DNA of 64,000 nt. It comes from Combretum micranthum. Lineage: Eukaryota; Streptophyta; Magnoliopsida; Myrtales; Combretaceae. The DNA lies in the NCBI GenBank assembly GCA_024138025.1, contig JAMXBD010000204.1:372001-436000 (forward strand), given 5' to 3'. The stretch's first letter is position 1. Each line of letters opens with the position of its first letter. The notes below the pieces were generated by a model. That model worked only from the letters and a program-made list of their open reading frames with translations. It was not told the origin of the DNA and searched no databases. Both the position numbers and the translations under genes were made by a program. Below, one piece after another: positions 25,020-37,839 of the stretch.

Positions 25020-25540
25020 TTTTGAAAACGATGAGGATGGAGATCAACTGGATCATGAGCAAAGAGAAAGAGAGAGAGAATGGTCTGAATTAAAAGGATC
25101 CATTAAGTAGCTTAAATGAAATGGGAGTAATTAATAGAGCAAAAGGGAACTATTGCATGCTGACAAAGAGGAAATTTTCAATCACATTGAAAGTCTAAAG
25201 AAATTAGATGATTTGAAAATTGCTTTAGATAAGATGGTTGTTGCAGAAATAAAACAATCTGCAATGGAGTCCAAGTAGAACAAGATTTCAGGAATAAGGA
25301 TGTTGAATTACAAAGGAGCACCACCGAATCATGGTCCTAACTAAGAAAGAATAGAACTAGCTATGGTGGGAGTGGATCAGGTTCTCCTTCAAAGAAACTC
25401 ATGATGTCTGAATCGACTCCAACCTCTACTCGTTTCTCATGGATTAGGCGATGTGATGACTTGATATTCAAATCTTCCTTAGGAAAGTTGCCATTTATAG
25501 ATCAGGAAAGATCTGTTTCACCTGAGAATAGCGATGTAGC
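25020..25540 (+). pseudogene. CRWN/NMCP-like nuclear matrix gene, 5' part of the interrupted copy (block C)
   Basis: CRWN (NMCP) proteins are long coiled-coil components of the plant nuclear lamina. Plus-strand frames give HADKEEIFNHIESLKKLDDL and LKIALDKMVVAEIKQS (about 25156-25275), the end of the coiled coil, and then TRFSWIRRCDDLIFK (25428-25472), the conserved 'FSW-R-C--LIFK-SP' type tail box of the family. A stop (25276-25278) and frame changes separate these parts. The last frame runs open into the Copia insertion at 25541 and continues in frame on its far side at 32112, so the insertion hit an exon. This copy cannot make a full-length lamina protein. Upstream exons are not seen in the window. 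Confidence 0.7.
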
Positions 25541-25992
25541 TGGTTAAAAAATTTACACGATCTTAATCATGTTCAACAAACCCAATGAACATGAAAGAAA
25601 AGGAATAGAAAGTGGAAGCAAAAAGGGATTATGTCACATACCTCCAGCCATTGCAAATAAAGTAGAAGAAATGCTTAAACGAGCTTCAATTTTAGATTTC
25701 CCTTTCCTTTTGTCTCAAAATTTTCCTTTTGATTTCGTTTGGGTGCTTTTAAACCTTAACTCTCTTCAATATGATGGTGTATTTTCTTAAGAAGTGAGTA
25801 GGCTTAGGGACCCCGAAGATATATAACATATATACATACATATATATATAGACTCAATCCATCAATGAGTCAGTTGTTGAATATACTCAACTGTTCCTGA
25901 ACGTTAGAGGAGCATTATCTCAGGTTCTTGATATTGTGGGATTCATGAACCATTATCTAGTCATTGTCGGGATTATTGGAAAAAATCCAACA
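25541..25992 (-). repeat. Copia 3' LTR
   Basis: About 452 bp, matching 31689-32111 over its length (aatttacacgatcttaatca, ggattattggaaaaaatcc). On the minus strand it begins tgttggattttttcc. The inner end abuts the polypurine tract. Confidence 0.88.
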
Positions 25993-26329
25993 TTCTCCCA
26001 TTTGGTCTATGTAATCCACAATTCATCTTAATCAGAAACAAAATACATGAATCATGGCGATATGGCCTCTAATGATGAGTATTATCTTCCATATATTACA
26101 ATGCACTATGTCTCTCAAGCCCATATATCTTAATGAATAAACCCAATGTTTATTCAAGGTCCAAATTTAATGATATTTCTCAATACAAATGAATAAACAA
26201 ACATGTACACAAAGCCAAATGAGAAAGAATCAATTGAATAAGAGTTTCTATTAAAACATCAAATGCATATACAATAAAAATTACATCATGGAACTAAGTC
26301 CCATTCTCATTACATGATTCTTAAAATTT

Positions 26330-27763
26330 TTAGTGGCATGCCTTTATTAAAGGATCAGCTATCATTAACTCAGTGCTAACATGCTTAATGACCACTTTAG
26401 TTTCCCTAACACGTTCTCTTATGGCTAAGTATTTGATGTCGATATGCTTACTTCGACTACTACTCTTGTTGTTCTTAGCCATAAATATAACAGCTAAGTT
26501 ATCACAGTACAATCTCAATGGACTAGAAACAAAATCTAAAATTCTAAGCCCAGACATGAAACTCTTCAACCATATACCATGTGAGGTAACCTCAAAGCAA
26601 GATACGAACTCAGCTTCCATAGTGGAAGTAGCAGTCAAGGTTTGCTTCGCACTCCTTTAAGATACGGCTTACCGAAAAACATGAAAATATAACCAGATGT
26701 TGATTTGCGTGAATCATCACAGCCAGCAAAGTCTGCATTGAAGTATCCAACAACTTCTAGATTGCTTTTCTGTCTATACATAAGCATATAATCCTTTGTC
26801 CCTTGAAGGTATCTCATTACCTTCTTTGCAGCTCCAGTGGTCAACACCCTGGTTACTCTGATACCTTCCTAGCATCCCAACAACAAATGTAATGTCAAGT
26901 CTAGTATAAGCTTAAGCATACATTAGGCTTCCAACGGCTAAAGCATATGGAATGTTTTTCATTTGTTCCCTTTCAAGCTCATTTTCGGGGCATTAACTTA
27001 AGCTGAATTTGTCACCCTTCACAATGGGAGCCACACTTGGTGAACAATTCTTCATTGGAAATATCTTTAAAACTTTGTTGATATAGGTCTCTTGAGACAA
27101 ACCTAAAATGCCTCAAGATCTTTCCCTATGGATCTTAATGCCAATGACATAAGATGCTTCACCCATATCCTTCATATCAAAATTCTTCGAGAGGAATTGT
27201 TTCACCTCATATAGCAAATTCTTATCATTGGTTGCGAGCAAAATATCATCAACATATAGCACAAGAAAACAAACTTACTCCCACTGACCTTCTAGTATAT
27301 ACATTGATCCATAATGTTCTCTTCAAAACCAAATGAAGTGATAACATTATAAAATTTTAAATACCACTGACGGGAGGCTTGTTTTAATCCATATATGGAT
27401 TTATTAAGCTTATAAACCAAATGCTCACCATTACTAGTGGAGAATCCTTCTAGTTGTTTCATGTACCATATCACCATTAAGGAAAGCCGTTTTCACATCC
27501 ATTTGGTGCAACTCCAAATCAAAATGTGCAACCAATGCCATAATTACACAAAGGGAATCTTTCTTAGATACAGGAGAAAATGTCTTCGTGTAGTCGATTC
27601 CTTCTCTCTGAGTGAATCCTTTGGTAACGAATCTTGCTTTATGTCTCTTAATGTTGCCTTGTGAGTCTTTCTTTGTTTTGAAGACCCGTTTACATCCAAT
27701 GGCTTTTACACCATCAGGCAACTTGATGAGATTCCATAATCTATTACATGCCATCGAATCCAT
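26330..27763 (-). pseudogene. Copia reverse transcriptase and RNase H (broken)
   Basis: Reverse transcriptase begins near 27763, with KARFVTKGFTQREGIDYTKT and the catalytic-palm start MDVKTAFLNGD, followed by YGLKQASRQWY (about 27370-27400) and the YVDD motif as LYVDDI (27241-27262). RNase H follows, with GCDDSRKSTSGYIF, the STMEAEF acidic motif and YCDNLAVI. At least three frame changes and stops lie between these parts (about 27434, 27292, 26640), so it cannot be translated as one polyprotein. It acted in cDNA synthesis when the element was active. Confidence 0.9.
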
Positions 27764-29168
27764 CTATTCTTTCATGGCATTATGCCACAAGTTCGAATCT
27801 TTAGAACTCATGGCCTGTGAAAATGTCTTAGGATCATTTTCAGATACAACATTGTAGTCAGACTCTTGTAGATACACAACATAATCACTAGGAATTGCTA
27901 ATTTCCTTACTCTAGTAGATCTTCTTAATGCTGCATCAACATTCTCTTGAGGAATTGAATCATGTTGATCAACAGGTTGTTCAACAGCTTCGGACATCTA
28001 TTGAACTTTAATATCTATTAGATTAGGATCAACAGTTTGTGGTTCCTCTGGAACTGGTTCTTCAACACGCATTTGCACTAGAGGTGTGTTGTTAACAACA
28101 ACAATTAGTCCGCTACTTCAATTGGTACATTGAGCATCTATATGATCTTTCTCAAAACTAATGTTGTGAGATTGATCGCTCCCACTAATCAAGTCATTCT
28201 CAAGAAATTTTGCATTTCTTGATTCCACAAACCTAATGCTATGAGATGGACAATAAAATCTATATCCCTTAGACTTTTCAGCATATCCAATGAAATATCC
28301 ACCAATAGTCCTTGGGTCTAACTTCTTCTCTTGTGGATTATAGACTCTTACTTTAGACGGACATCCCCAAATGCGTATATGTCGTAAACTTGGTTTCCAC
28401 CCTTTGAATAACTCAAATGACGTCCTTTGGACAGCCTTGGTTGGAACTCGGTTCAATATATACGCTGTTGTTTTAAGAGCTTTAGTTCACAATGAATTCT
28501 TGTAAGCATGCTTCGTACCATGTCCAATAATGTTCGGTTTCTCCTTTCAACTACTCCATTTTAATGTGGAGAACCAAGTAAACTGTATTGTATAACAATC
28601 CCATTCTTTTGAAGAAACCTCGTAAATGGATCAGTTGCTTGTCCACTCTTTGTGTATCTACCATAGTACTCTCCGCTTCTATCGAATCTCACGATCTTAA
28701 TTTGTTTTCCCTATTGTTTCTCTATTTCATCTTTAAATACCTTAAAAAGCATATAGTACTTCATTCTTGTTGTTAAGCAAAGTAGAGATACATATATCGT
28801 GAGTAATCATCTATGAAAGAGACAAAGTATTTATCACGATACGTATCCATGTTTGGACAACAAATATCTGTATGTATGATTTCCAATAATTCAGAACACC
28901 TCTTGGCACCCTTATTTGACTTGTTAGTCTGTTTTCCCTTAATACAGCTTATACAAATCTCAAAATAAGTGAAATCTAAAGTACCAAGTACTCCATCATT
29001 CACTAACCTTTTAATTCTATCAATGGAGATATGTCCTAATCTTCGAAGCCACAACATAGAGGATTCTTCATTCACAACACATCGTTTAGTGCCAATTTTT
29101 TCATGAACGTGCATAATAGTATGGTTATCATTATTGCGTAGATTAAGAAGAAAAAGACCATTAGACAA
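27764..29168 (-). pseudogene. Copia GAG-pre-integrase and integrase (broken)
   Basis: The N-terminal zinc region reads LWLRRLGHIS ... CISCIKGK; the first histidine of the usual HHCC motif is replaced by leucine. The catalytic core starts with HTDICCP (first catalytic Asp) and FIDDYSRYMYLY (second). After a gap the C-terminal region contains WGCPSKVRVYNP and RTIGGYFIGYAEKSKGYRFY (28118-28456), and then the acidic linker with RRSTRVRKLAIPSDY (27764-27997). Frame changes separate these parts. Confidence 0.88.
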
Positions 29169-29429
29169 AGTAGCACACCTAATAACATCAAATTTATAAA
29201 ATAGATTAAACCATAGTCCGAAAAGTTACAAGAATAGCCATCTGATACAAGTCTGGAAACTGAAATTAAATTCCTCGAATAACAAGGAACATAAAATGTC
29301 CTTTTCAAATTCAAAATGTAACCACTACTTAAAACTAAGCTGCACGTCCCAACAGCCTCCACATGTGAGGACATCTTATTACTTGAATAGATGCTACGCT
29401 CACTTCCCACTGGCTTCCATAGGTTTACT

Positions 29430-30320
29430 AAATCCTACAATGAATTGGTCACATGGATTGTAGAACCAGAATCAATCCGCCATGTGTTATGATTAACATC
29501 AGTCATATTGGATTCATAACAAACAAATGAAAGTTGAGTACCTTTCTTATTAAGCCATTACATGAACTTGGAGCATTGTTCCTTCATGTGTCCCTTCTTT
29601 TTACAGAAGAAGCACACACTTCTTTCTTTATGTCCTTTACGATAGGGATTTTCCTTTCCCTTTGTCTTTGGTTTGATCCTTCTTCTTGCTCTTTCTATGA
29701 GTAGTTAAGTTTACCCTTTCCTTTTCCTTTTCCTTTTCCTCCATAAGTAGTCTACCCTCTTCCTGAACACACATGGTCGACAATTCGTTGATTGACCATT
29801 TATCCTTATGTGTATTGTAGGATATCTTAAATAGGTTATACTACTGAGGTAAAGTGCAAAGAATGTAGTGAACCAAGAAGGGTTCTGACAACTCAACTTC
29901 CAATGGTTTTAGTTGGAAGTTTAGCCCACAGGCTTAATTCTAGTGAACCTCAGAGTTGAAAGCTCTATAATTAAGGTGCTAGCCATTGCTTTGTCTGAAG
30001 TGGCAAATTGCTCATCAATGGCCTTCAACAAATCTTGGACCTTTTGATATTGCTCGATGGAGCCCCTTATACCAGTAGAAATTTTGGTCTTTATGAACAT
30101 AACCGAGAAGCGATTAGATTGCTCTCATTTTTCATAAAGACTTATTGCATTTGGAGTGCTAGTTTCAGTTATTGCAGGGGGGCTCCTCTTTTCTTATGAC
30201 ATAATCAATGTCCATTCCTATCAAATGAAGGAGAATTCTCTCTTTCAAAACTTTATAGTTATCTCCTTTAAGTTCAGGAACATCACATCGCATATTAGAG
30301 TAATTGGCAGGTTGAATTGC
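29430..30320 (-). pseudogene. Copia gag and protease (broken)
   Basis: A CX2CX4HX4C zinc knuckle (CFFCKKKGHMKEQC) is encoded on the minus strand at about 29570-29615, followed downstream by the aspartic protease box DSGSTIHVTN at about 29445-29475. Upstream (29620-30320) is a gag-like region with a basic run and a ccttttcctttt repeat at 29713-29742 (Lys/Arg-rich when translated). It is heavily frameshifted. The gag start cannot be fixed. Confidence 0.8.
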
Positions 30321-31688
30321 TGCAATAATTAAACATACATACTCATATTATAAAATTTTGAGACTAATTAACATAGAACATGTTTTACCAATGTAAAATC
30401 ATGCTGGAGAATGAATCTAGTGACATAAAACTTGCCTGTAGGCTAAAGTTCTAATTCAATTAGATTCATCTTAAGTCTTATGATAAAACTATCAAATCAT
30501 GTTTCTTTTCCTAATCCCTGTGGGTAAATTAGAAAATATAATTCGACATTTTATCCTAATTAATCATACACAATATAATAAAAATTTATGTGGGATAAGA
30601 TCTATTATATTGCATATAATTCATCACAATTAATGTTCACTTTCCATATGTGATCTTAAATCATTCTTAATATACAATTTTAAATAATTAAAGACGTTGT
30701 GACTACTCTCTAATTAATTTAAATTATATGGATCACTTAAACATTAACTAAATTCTTAGGTTCAATTATTGCATAAAACTATAAGCAATATCCTATGAAC
30801 TTAATTCTAACATACTTATATCATATAATCAACATTGCATGTATAATGATAAACCATAAATGGTACACATAATTAAGTAAACAATATAAGCATATAAGAT
30901 TAATAATTAAATTCATAGAAAGCCAATAAGAATTAATTTACTTTAGTAACCATCTGAAACTAATTTTAATGTGTAAAATTATTTAACTAAATGTTATAGT
31001 CATAATTAACAATAAATAATTTGAACACATAAAAATTATAAAAATTTCATTGGAACCATAGAGTGGGCAAGTGTCCTATTTTAGTGTACATTTTTCATAA
31101 CGCTTCTGAAGAACGGATATTAATTTAGTAGACTGATGTGGAACACAACACTACGTTTCTCCTAAACAAAAATAAACACACATCCAATTCAATTAATAAT
31201 TACTAAAACCTTAACTTGATATGTATCATGAATATGGCATCTAGTGACATGAAGGCCCACATATCTTTTAAACGAATAAAATAATTTAATCTAAATCAAG
31301 GATTCTATGAAGAAGTCTGACATATCACTACCGAAACAACTTGGGATATTATTCATAACACATGCACTCTGACATAAATTTGACATTTCATAATGCATGG
31401 GAATAAGAAGTCTGTAATTTTCCAAAAGGCTATTGTTTATTAAATAATTAAAATAATTTAATTCAAATCAACAGTTCACTAAAGGCTGAAGCACCCTGAC
31501 ATGTAAACTTAAAACATAGCAAGTATACATATTGTCTTCTACCTTTTGCTGGGTCATTTGACCCGTTTTAGATTATTATTAATATTTTTTTTTGAAACAT
31601 ATATAAAGTGTGCATTTATGCATACCAGAAAATTATACCAACTAGAAACGGAGCAAGGCAAAGGCAATCTTAAGGCTCTAATACAAAA
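30321..31688 (-). other. Copia untranslated leader
   Basis: This is about 1.35 kb of AT-rich sequence between the primer-binding site (31675-31686) and the first recognisable gag sequence. No open frame with domain similarity was found. Long leaders are common in plant Copia elements. I see no second inserted element here. Confidence 0.6.
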
Positions 31689-32111
31689 TGTTAAAAAAAT
31701 TTACACGATCTTAATCATTTTCAACAAATCCAATGAACATGAAAGAAAAAGAACAAAAAGCGGAAGCAAAAAAGGATTGTGCCACATATCTCCAGTCATT
31801 ACAAACAAAGTGGAAGAAATGCTTAATCCGAGTTTCGATTTCAAATTTCCCTTTCCTTTTGTCTTTGATTTTCCTTTTTTATTTCGTTTAGGTGCTTCTA
31901 AATCCTAGCTCTCTTCAATATGATGATGTATTTTCTTAAGAAGTGAGTAGGCTTAGGGACCTTGAAGATGATATATATATAGACTCATACAGTTGTTGAG
32001 ATATACTCAACTGTTCCCGAATGTTGGAGGAGCATTATCCACGCTCCTGATATCGTAGGATTCATGGACCATTACCCAGTTGTTGCCGGGATTATTGGAA
32101 AAAATCCAACA
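31689..32111 (-). repeat. Copia 5' LTR
   Basis: About 423 bp, related throughout to 25541-25992 but with many substitutions and small indels, so the insertion is not recent. It starts tgttaaaaaaatt and ends ttggaaaaaatccaaca on the plus strand. Confidence 0.88.
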
Positions 32112-32610
32112 GCTGTCAGATTAGCGAGGCATTTGGATTCATCTAATGGATGTCAGGTGATGAAGAATTCACAAATTGAGAGGTTGCATGGAAGTTTAAG
32201 AGATCGAAAGCTCGAGGGACATATAGGAGAAGAAAGGATGATTTTTTAGGTGCCTGCTGAAGTGATGTGGTTAAAAGCCCACGTCGCTTAGAGCCCGAAA
32301 TAAATGAAGATGCTGCTGAGAAGTTCATGGACCAAATTCTGACCAATTCATGAATATTAAACTTGAAAGATGATCAAGACATCTCTCCATCAGCCCATGG
32401 AGCTCAAGATATTGCAGAAGAGACCACAGCCCTGGTGATTGATGATGTTGTAAAATTTCACCATCTTCTTTTGAAAAGATCCCTAGTGGAGAAGTTGTGG
32501 ACCAGAGGAGAGAGAGTCTTGGAGAGTCTTTGCCCAATTAAGCCAGAGTAACAGGTGACAGGGCACCAAGTGGCAATGGACACTCGCGGCTTTCTTAAAA
32601 CGAGGAGCAT
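32112..32610 (+). pseudogene. CRWN/NMCP-like gene, part downstream of the Copia insertion (block C)
   Basis: The reading frame that entered the Copia at 25540 resumes here as VRLARHLDSSNGCQVMKNSQ and runs to a stop at 32247-32249. After a frame change it continues LEPEINEDAAEKFMDQIL and then KDDQDISPSAHGAQDIAEET to a stop at 32549-32551. This acidic, weakly conserved stretch suits the variable C-terminal region of CRWN proteins. The DNA around 32440-32600 is shared with block B (20240-20410). Confidence 0.6.
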
Positions 32611-33177
32611 GTTCAGGTGAAAGCATTTTCCCGTGTTTCAACCTGCATTTTGAAGTTTATGTTAACTTTTGCATGTGATAACTAGTCATATATAGTTCAT
32701 TTCTTTTTGTGGATAGATCAAATATATTAAAAGTTGATATTACTGTTGTGATGATCAGTGCCGCCAAATGTTGGAGGGGGATATGATTTACTATATTTAT
32801 CTTACAGTTTTGAAACCATTAAAATTCTTAAGCAAATGGGGCTTGATAGATATGTTTGATTCTGTGGCTTTTATCCTCTTATGTCATGTCATCTACTTAG
32901 CTCTAGAGATCTGACCAAAAAGGGAAAGCCTTATGAGTGTAAAAATAATAGGATCATTCCTGTAACCTTATCCCACTTACTCATGTGGATGTACTGAATT
33001 AGGAATGCCGTAATCCTATACAATTATTGTCTCAGAACAAATTACATTACCTAGCTTCTCTTAATCTAGCTAAAAAAAAATAAAAATGAGGAGGAGTTAT
33101 AGACTCTATTTCTTGAGCTATATTGTCAAAAAACAACAAACATTATACCTAGAAGAGCACAGCTACAAAAACTTTAG

Positions 33178-33352
33178 GATAAATATCATATTTAGTATCT
33201 AAACATTACTAATGCAATTAACTATCTAAAGTTTAAAAATATCAATTTATTACTACGATATAAATTTTAGAGCAAGTCGACATTTTTAAACTTCAAATAG
33301 TTAATTGTATAAATTGGTAAATTCAGTTTCCAAATGAGACATTCTCCTTATT
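33178..33352. mobile_element. Short MITE (about 175 bp)
   Basis: Inverted arms: atgcaattaactatctaaag and tttaaaaat (about 33211-33243) face tttttaaacttcaaatagtt and aattgtat (about 33279-33312), with weaker pairing outward to 33178 and 33352. It lies in the CRWN-tail intron-like region. No target-site duplication was resolved. Its terminal motif resembles those at 2927 and 22815. Confidence 0.6.
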
Positions 33353-33369
33353 TAGTGTGTACTGCTTGA

Positions 33370-34170
33370 AAATTAGGTTGTTTTAATTATGCCCGTCATT
33401 TCTGTTCTTTGCTTGAATTTGAAATCTTGGCTGAGTTAGTACTTTGAATAGGGTAGGTGGTACCGTAAGATCTTGGCTTTAATCATAGTAAAAAATTTGA
33501 TCCACAAATGAAAGTAGCTGCTAAAAAACATCAATTATAAGTGTTTGTGTGAGGAGATTCCCCTATCTTGGTACGGAAGTCGTCAATAATGTCAACTCAA
33601 CAATAAGAAGTTTATATCTTATTGCCTTATCATTTCCATGGAAGACTAGTTTTGCTTAAGACATAATTTCTTAAAGAGTAAACATCTGCAATGGCATTGA
33701 CAGATTTTGTTGTAAAAATTTATAGTGTGATTGAAGCTTGACAATTATGATGTGTGTGTTTCACTACTTTGAAGAACATTGATGTCCAAGAAAATTTTTG
33801 ACCTTTTACCTGTTTCATCATGTGTTATTTGTGATATAATTAATAAGGTTCCTAATTTCTTTCTTTGTGTTTTATCTGTCCTGTCCTGTTGGTTACTAAT
33901 GGGTTTAAAGTTTCTTGGCATTGCAGTCTGATGAAGTGCTCAAGCAAGATACAACAAATCCTATGATGCTCAGTGAGGAAAATCTAAGCAGGCCGTAGCA
34001 TAACTTGTAAATGTCAGATGCTTCATTTTTTTTTCTCTTTTTTTGCTCGCAAAAGTCTGAGATAGATGCATATATGGTAAGTTCCGCTCTATGATCTGGG
34101 CAGTTGATGATTTTGATAGGAGTGTTTCAAGTATTTCCTTGTAACTGGATATATTCTTTGGTGTTACCGG
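33370..34170 (+). pseudogene. CRWN-like gene tail with putative last exon (block C)
   Basis: This is the best-preserved copy of the tail seen also in blocks A, B and D. A plausible acceptor (ttcttggcattgcag, ending 33926) is followed by an open 23-codon segment, SDEVLKQDTTNPMMLSEENL then SRP and a TAG stop (33927-33998). Downstream sequence (gtctgagatagatgcatata, ctgggcagttgatga) is shared with about 9548-9590 and 51989-52040 and probably represents the 3' untranslated region. The link of this segment to the CRWN exons at 32.1-32.6 kb is inferred from order and from co-duplication. Confidence 0.5.
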
Positions 34171-37100
34171 TATGGTGGATTACAGGAGGATATAGACGAA
34201 GTTTCTTTATTTGAATGGCTGACAACATAGTGTAATTTGTGTTTGAGATTTGTAAATGAGTTGTGTATTTGTGGATTTTGCCTTTGCTTGTTGATTATAG
34301 CCTTGGATAACCGTGGATGCTTTGCTAAATGTTGGAGCTAGGTAGTGGTAGCTTTTCGTTTAGCTTAAGTCCCATGGGATGGGAAGACCTATACCGAATT
34401 GATGTGTTTTTTCCCCCCCTTGATTTTATTGATACGATAGTTTTGGTGTTTCTCTCCTGGAAATTTGAAATAGCAACTTGGCATTTCATTGTCTTCAAAT
34501 GTGTATAAAGATGCTGTAGAGAGAACTTTGAAGGAGTACACGACTACTTCCAGTGCAGCAAAATGGGAAATGGTGTTTGGTACATGTCATCAAAATGTGT
34601 ATAAATAATGAGATAAATATTTGTTGTTTCGAGCTTCTTGTTTCTTTTGTCTCTCTGTAAATAAATATTTGATACATGTCTTGAAGTGTTTTCTCTATTT
34701 GAAGAATTTTATTTTTATTTTTTTTAAATTTATTTGGCATGTATTAAATATTTATTTGAGGGAATATAAATGGGACAACAGGGAGGGACGGTAAAGGTTT
34801 TCGGGAATAATGAACACACAATATGAATTCGGTTAAAATATGCTACCTCTTATATTTATAGCATCCGTTATATTCTTTTTGACACGTGTGTACGTATATG
34901 TATGTTTTTAATGATAGATAAACGTCAATATATGTATGTTTTTAATGTCGTGCTATAAATTATATTTGTTGGTATTTAAGGGCTGTACGCCATGTTATAT
35001 GGTACGTCCTTATGTGGAATAATTAATATACGACATTGATTCAATTCAAGTATGTTATCTATTACTTCGGGAAAAAAAAAGACAACAAAGAAAAGAAAAG
35101 AAAGTTTTGCTATTTATTATACCAGCAAATGATGCACACAAATGTGTATGCAAAAATAAAAGAAAATTATACAGTTTAAAATAAGATTTTCTGGTTTTTG
35201 CTAATTGTACCTTTTTAAATTTGAAGATTTTGTGTTTATTGTGAAAAGGGAAAAAAATAGTTTCTAAATAAAGTTTGAAAAAAAGATGATACTTTGAAAA
35301 GTATTTCAGCTACAATTTCCATTCGCAATATGTACACTTCCCTACTGATATTTCTATAGCCTATTAAGTCAATTCGTTTAATAATCCTAAGCAAGATCTT
35401 CATAAAGTCATAAAATTAATAAAAAATTCAAAACAAACAAATAAATTTAACATGGCTGACATCATTAATGTTGAATTGATATGCAGAAAATATGATTAGC
35501 CATGATTTTCTGCGCCATATCCTATTGTTATTTCTTTAGCTCATTAAGTTAATTTGCTCAATAATTCTAAGCATTACCTTTATAAAGTCTTAAAATTAAT
35601 AGAAATTTAAAATATATGAATAAATAAACATAAAATTAACAAATCATTCTAACCACAGTAAGACACTAATTAAGTATGAAATAGTGATTCATAGAATCAT
35701 TCAATATACTGTTAAAAAGATAATGGGGTGAGTAATATACTTATTTTTTACACAAATAAATTTCCTAGAATAGAGCCTTAGCACATATTAATTGTTGTTT
35801 ATGATGGTTTCTCCAGATCTTTGTCAAACTTCTGTCATTACTAATCTGAAGCAAGAAGAATATAAAGTGAAGCAGAATATCATGTAACCACAGAAAATGA
35901 AAATAAAAAAATAAAAAATAAAAAGCATTTTTTTTTTACACAGTTAAGCATCATAAAAAGATATTATAAAAAAGACCAACCGTAAATTCATTGCTTTTTT
36001 TAGCACATGTAAAGTGTTGTGTATGATGGTTTCTATAGATATTTGTCAAACGTGAAGCAAGAAAAGTACAGATTGAAGCAGAATATCATAAGGTAATTTG
36101 CAAAACAATTGGTTTAAAAAAAAAAAGAACAAAAAACTATAATTGAGCCAAAGTAAGATGATTATAATGGTGGGTGATTCGAGCTTGGTGTGGCTTTGTC
36201 GTTGGAGATGGTTTTAGAGTTTGAGTGGATCGGTGAGTTGGTGACGGTGAAGGTAATTGTGGTGATGGCTTTAGGATGGCAGCTCGGAGGACGACGAAGC
36301 TCGCAACAATAATCGACCGAAAGAAGGTGAGTGAATTTTTTAAAGAGAATAACTGTAGGGAAACAGTAGCTGTGGTTCCGAAAAAATCGTTTAATATGGA
36401 TAACTAAAAATAAAAAACCGCTGCTCAACTCGGGATAAGAAAAATTTAGAAGAGATTATTTGACACAAATAACTCAGTATTTTATTAATATTAATAGATT
36501 TATAGTTAACCTTTATATATATATTTTTTGACACATACATGCATTGTATTTTATGTTATAATTGATATATTCAAGTAAATACATGTATGTATTACAATCA
36601 TGATAAAAATTATATTTGTTGGCTGTAGCTTATACGTATATTCGTCACGTATATGCCTGTGTATACATAAAAATTGTTATGTCATATGCTTTATAATTTC
36701 ATATTTTAATTACATATTTCACATTACAGTTATTATATTAATGCTTCATTTCAGTCAATATAAACGAGGATTATATAGAAAGAGTATTGCTGCACGGTGA
36801 TCTATGATAGATCCCAATATGTTTATATGTTGTGTCAGCACAAATATAAAGACGAAAATATTAACTTTTATACTTGTATAAGTATTTATTTTGGTGTTTG
36901 AATTTTTAAGAGATTAATATAAAAATTAGTTAAATAATTTATGATTTTTTTTTATTATCTTATTAGTGCTATTCGCTCTGTTTTTGACATGAGAAAATAA
37001 TTTAAATAGCATTAGACATTGTTGGGATAAATAATAAAAATTTAATAATAAGCTAATTCTTTTAAAACGGCACATAAAACAAATGATATTAAAGAAGTAA

Positions 37101-37839
37101 TAAAAGTAATTATAAAATATTTAAGTAGATAGGTACCTAATTTAAGTTTAACCCATATATATATGTGTTTGTGTATATATATATATATAAAGTTAAATAG
37201 AATAAATTAAACCAACGGTATTAAGTAGCGCTGGTAAGATGCGTGTAGCACTTTCACGAGACACTTTATAACATATAAAAATTATAAACATCAAATTATA
37301 TAATAAAAAAGTGAACACACCAGAGTAAAAAGATTTCACATGCTTTTCCCCATACCCTATAAAATAAATATTAGTTTTTTAATGGGCTTTACGTGAGTTT
37401 GATTTTCTCCTAATACTAGAATATATTAATTGGTTGGAAAACAAATTCTTTCACAAAAAAAGCTCTTCCTTTCCGTTTTTTTTTTTTCCCAACTTATTTT
37501 AACTTTTACATTAATAATATGGTCTTATCCCATCCAGCCATGATATTTCACGGCATGTACAGATCAAACGCGGTTTAATTTATTCGTTTTACAAGGACAT
37601 CCCATGTTGTAGACGCGTCTTCGGTTATTTCCGCACGATTTTCGTGGAATATTAATTAGTTGCTACAGGACATCTAACATTCAAAAGTCAAGGTCGTCTC
37701 ACTTTACTATTCATGGTCGCCATAGGAGATAATAAGCTCCTTACTATCACTAGATCTAGATCTAAACCCACGCTCTCTACCACCAATCATATTTCACCTC
37801 GAATTCTAAAGAGGAAAGAAAAGGAAGAAAAGGGATCCA
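34171..37839. other. Intergenic region upstream of TNL1, with two direct duplications
   Basis: No gene is recognised. 35345-35455 (tagcctattaagtcaattcg ... cataaagtcataaaattaat) recurs at about 35535-35645, offset about 180-190 bp. 35769-35890 (ttagcacatatt...gatggtttct...gaagcagaatatcat) recurs at about 36000-36095, offset about 230 bp. TA-rich simple sequence lies at about 37150-37190. The last few hundred bases should hold the TNL1 promoter, but no confident TATA box was assigned. Confidence 0.5.

Larger units (their letters stand above)
25541..32111 (-). mobile_element. Decayed Ty1/Copia LTR retrotransposon, 6.6 kb
   Basis: Read on the minus strand the order is 5' LTR (31689-32111), a tRNA-Met type primer-binding site complement (31675-31686, gctctaatacaa, 2 mismatches to the usual motif), a long leader, gag with zinc knuckle, protease, integrase, reverse transcriptase with a YVDD box (27241-27262), RNase H, the polypurine tract complement (ttctcccattt, 25993-26003) and the 3' LTR (25541-25992). 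Integrase before RT defines Copia. The polyprotein is broken into many frames. Target-site duplication: gctgt follows at 32112-32116, and the left flank reads gctg then gttaa, consistent with gctgt plus a 2-bp loss at the junction. It is inserted in an exon of the CRWN-like gene. Confidence 0.93.

Noticed and set aside
36162..36428. 88-codon minus-strand open frame upstream of TNL1
   Set aside because: No domain, low-complexity Thr/Ser/Pro content, and no splice or conservation support.
37142..37192. TATA box of TNL1 in the TA-rich tract
   Set aside because: It lies more than 600 bp from the likely start codon within simple TA repeats; nothing distinguishes a promoter element there.
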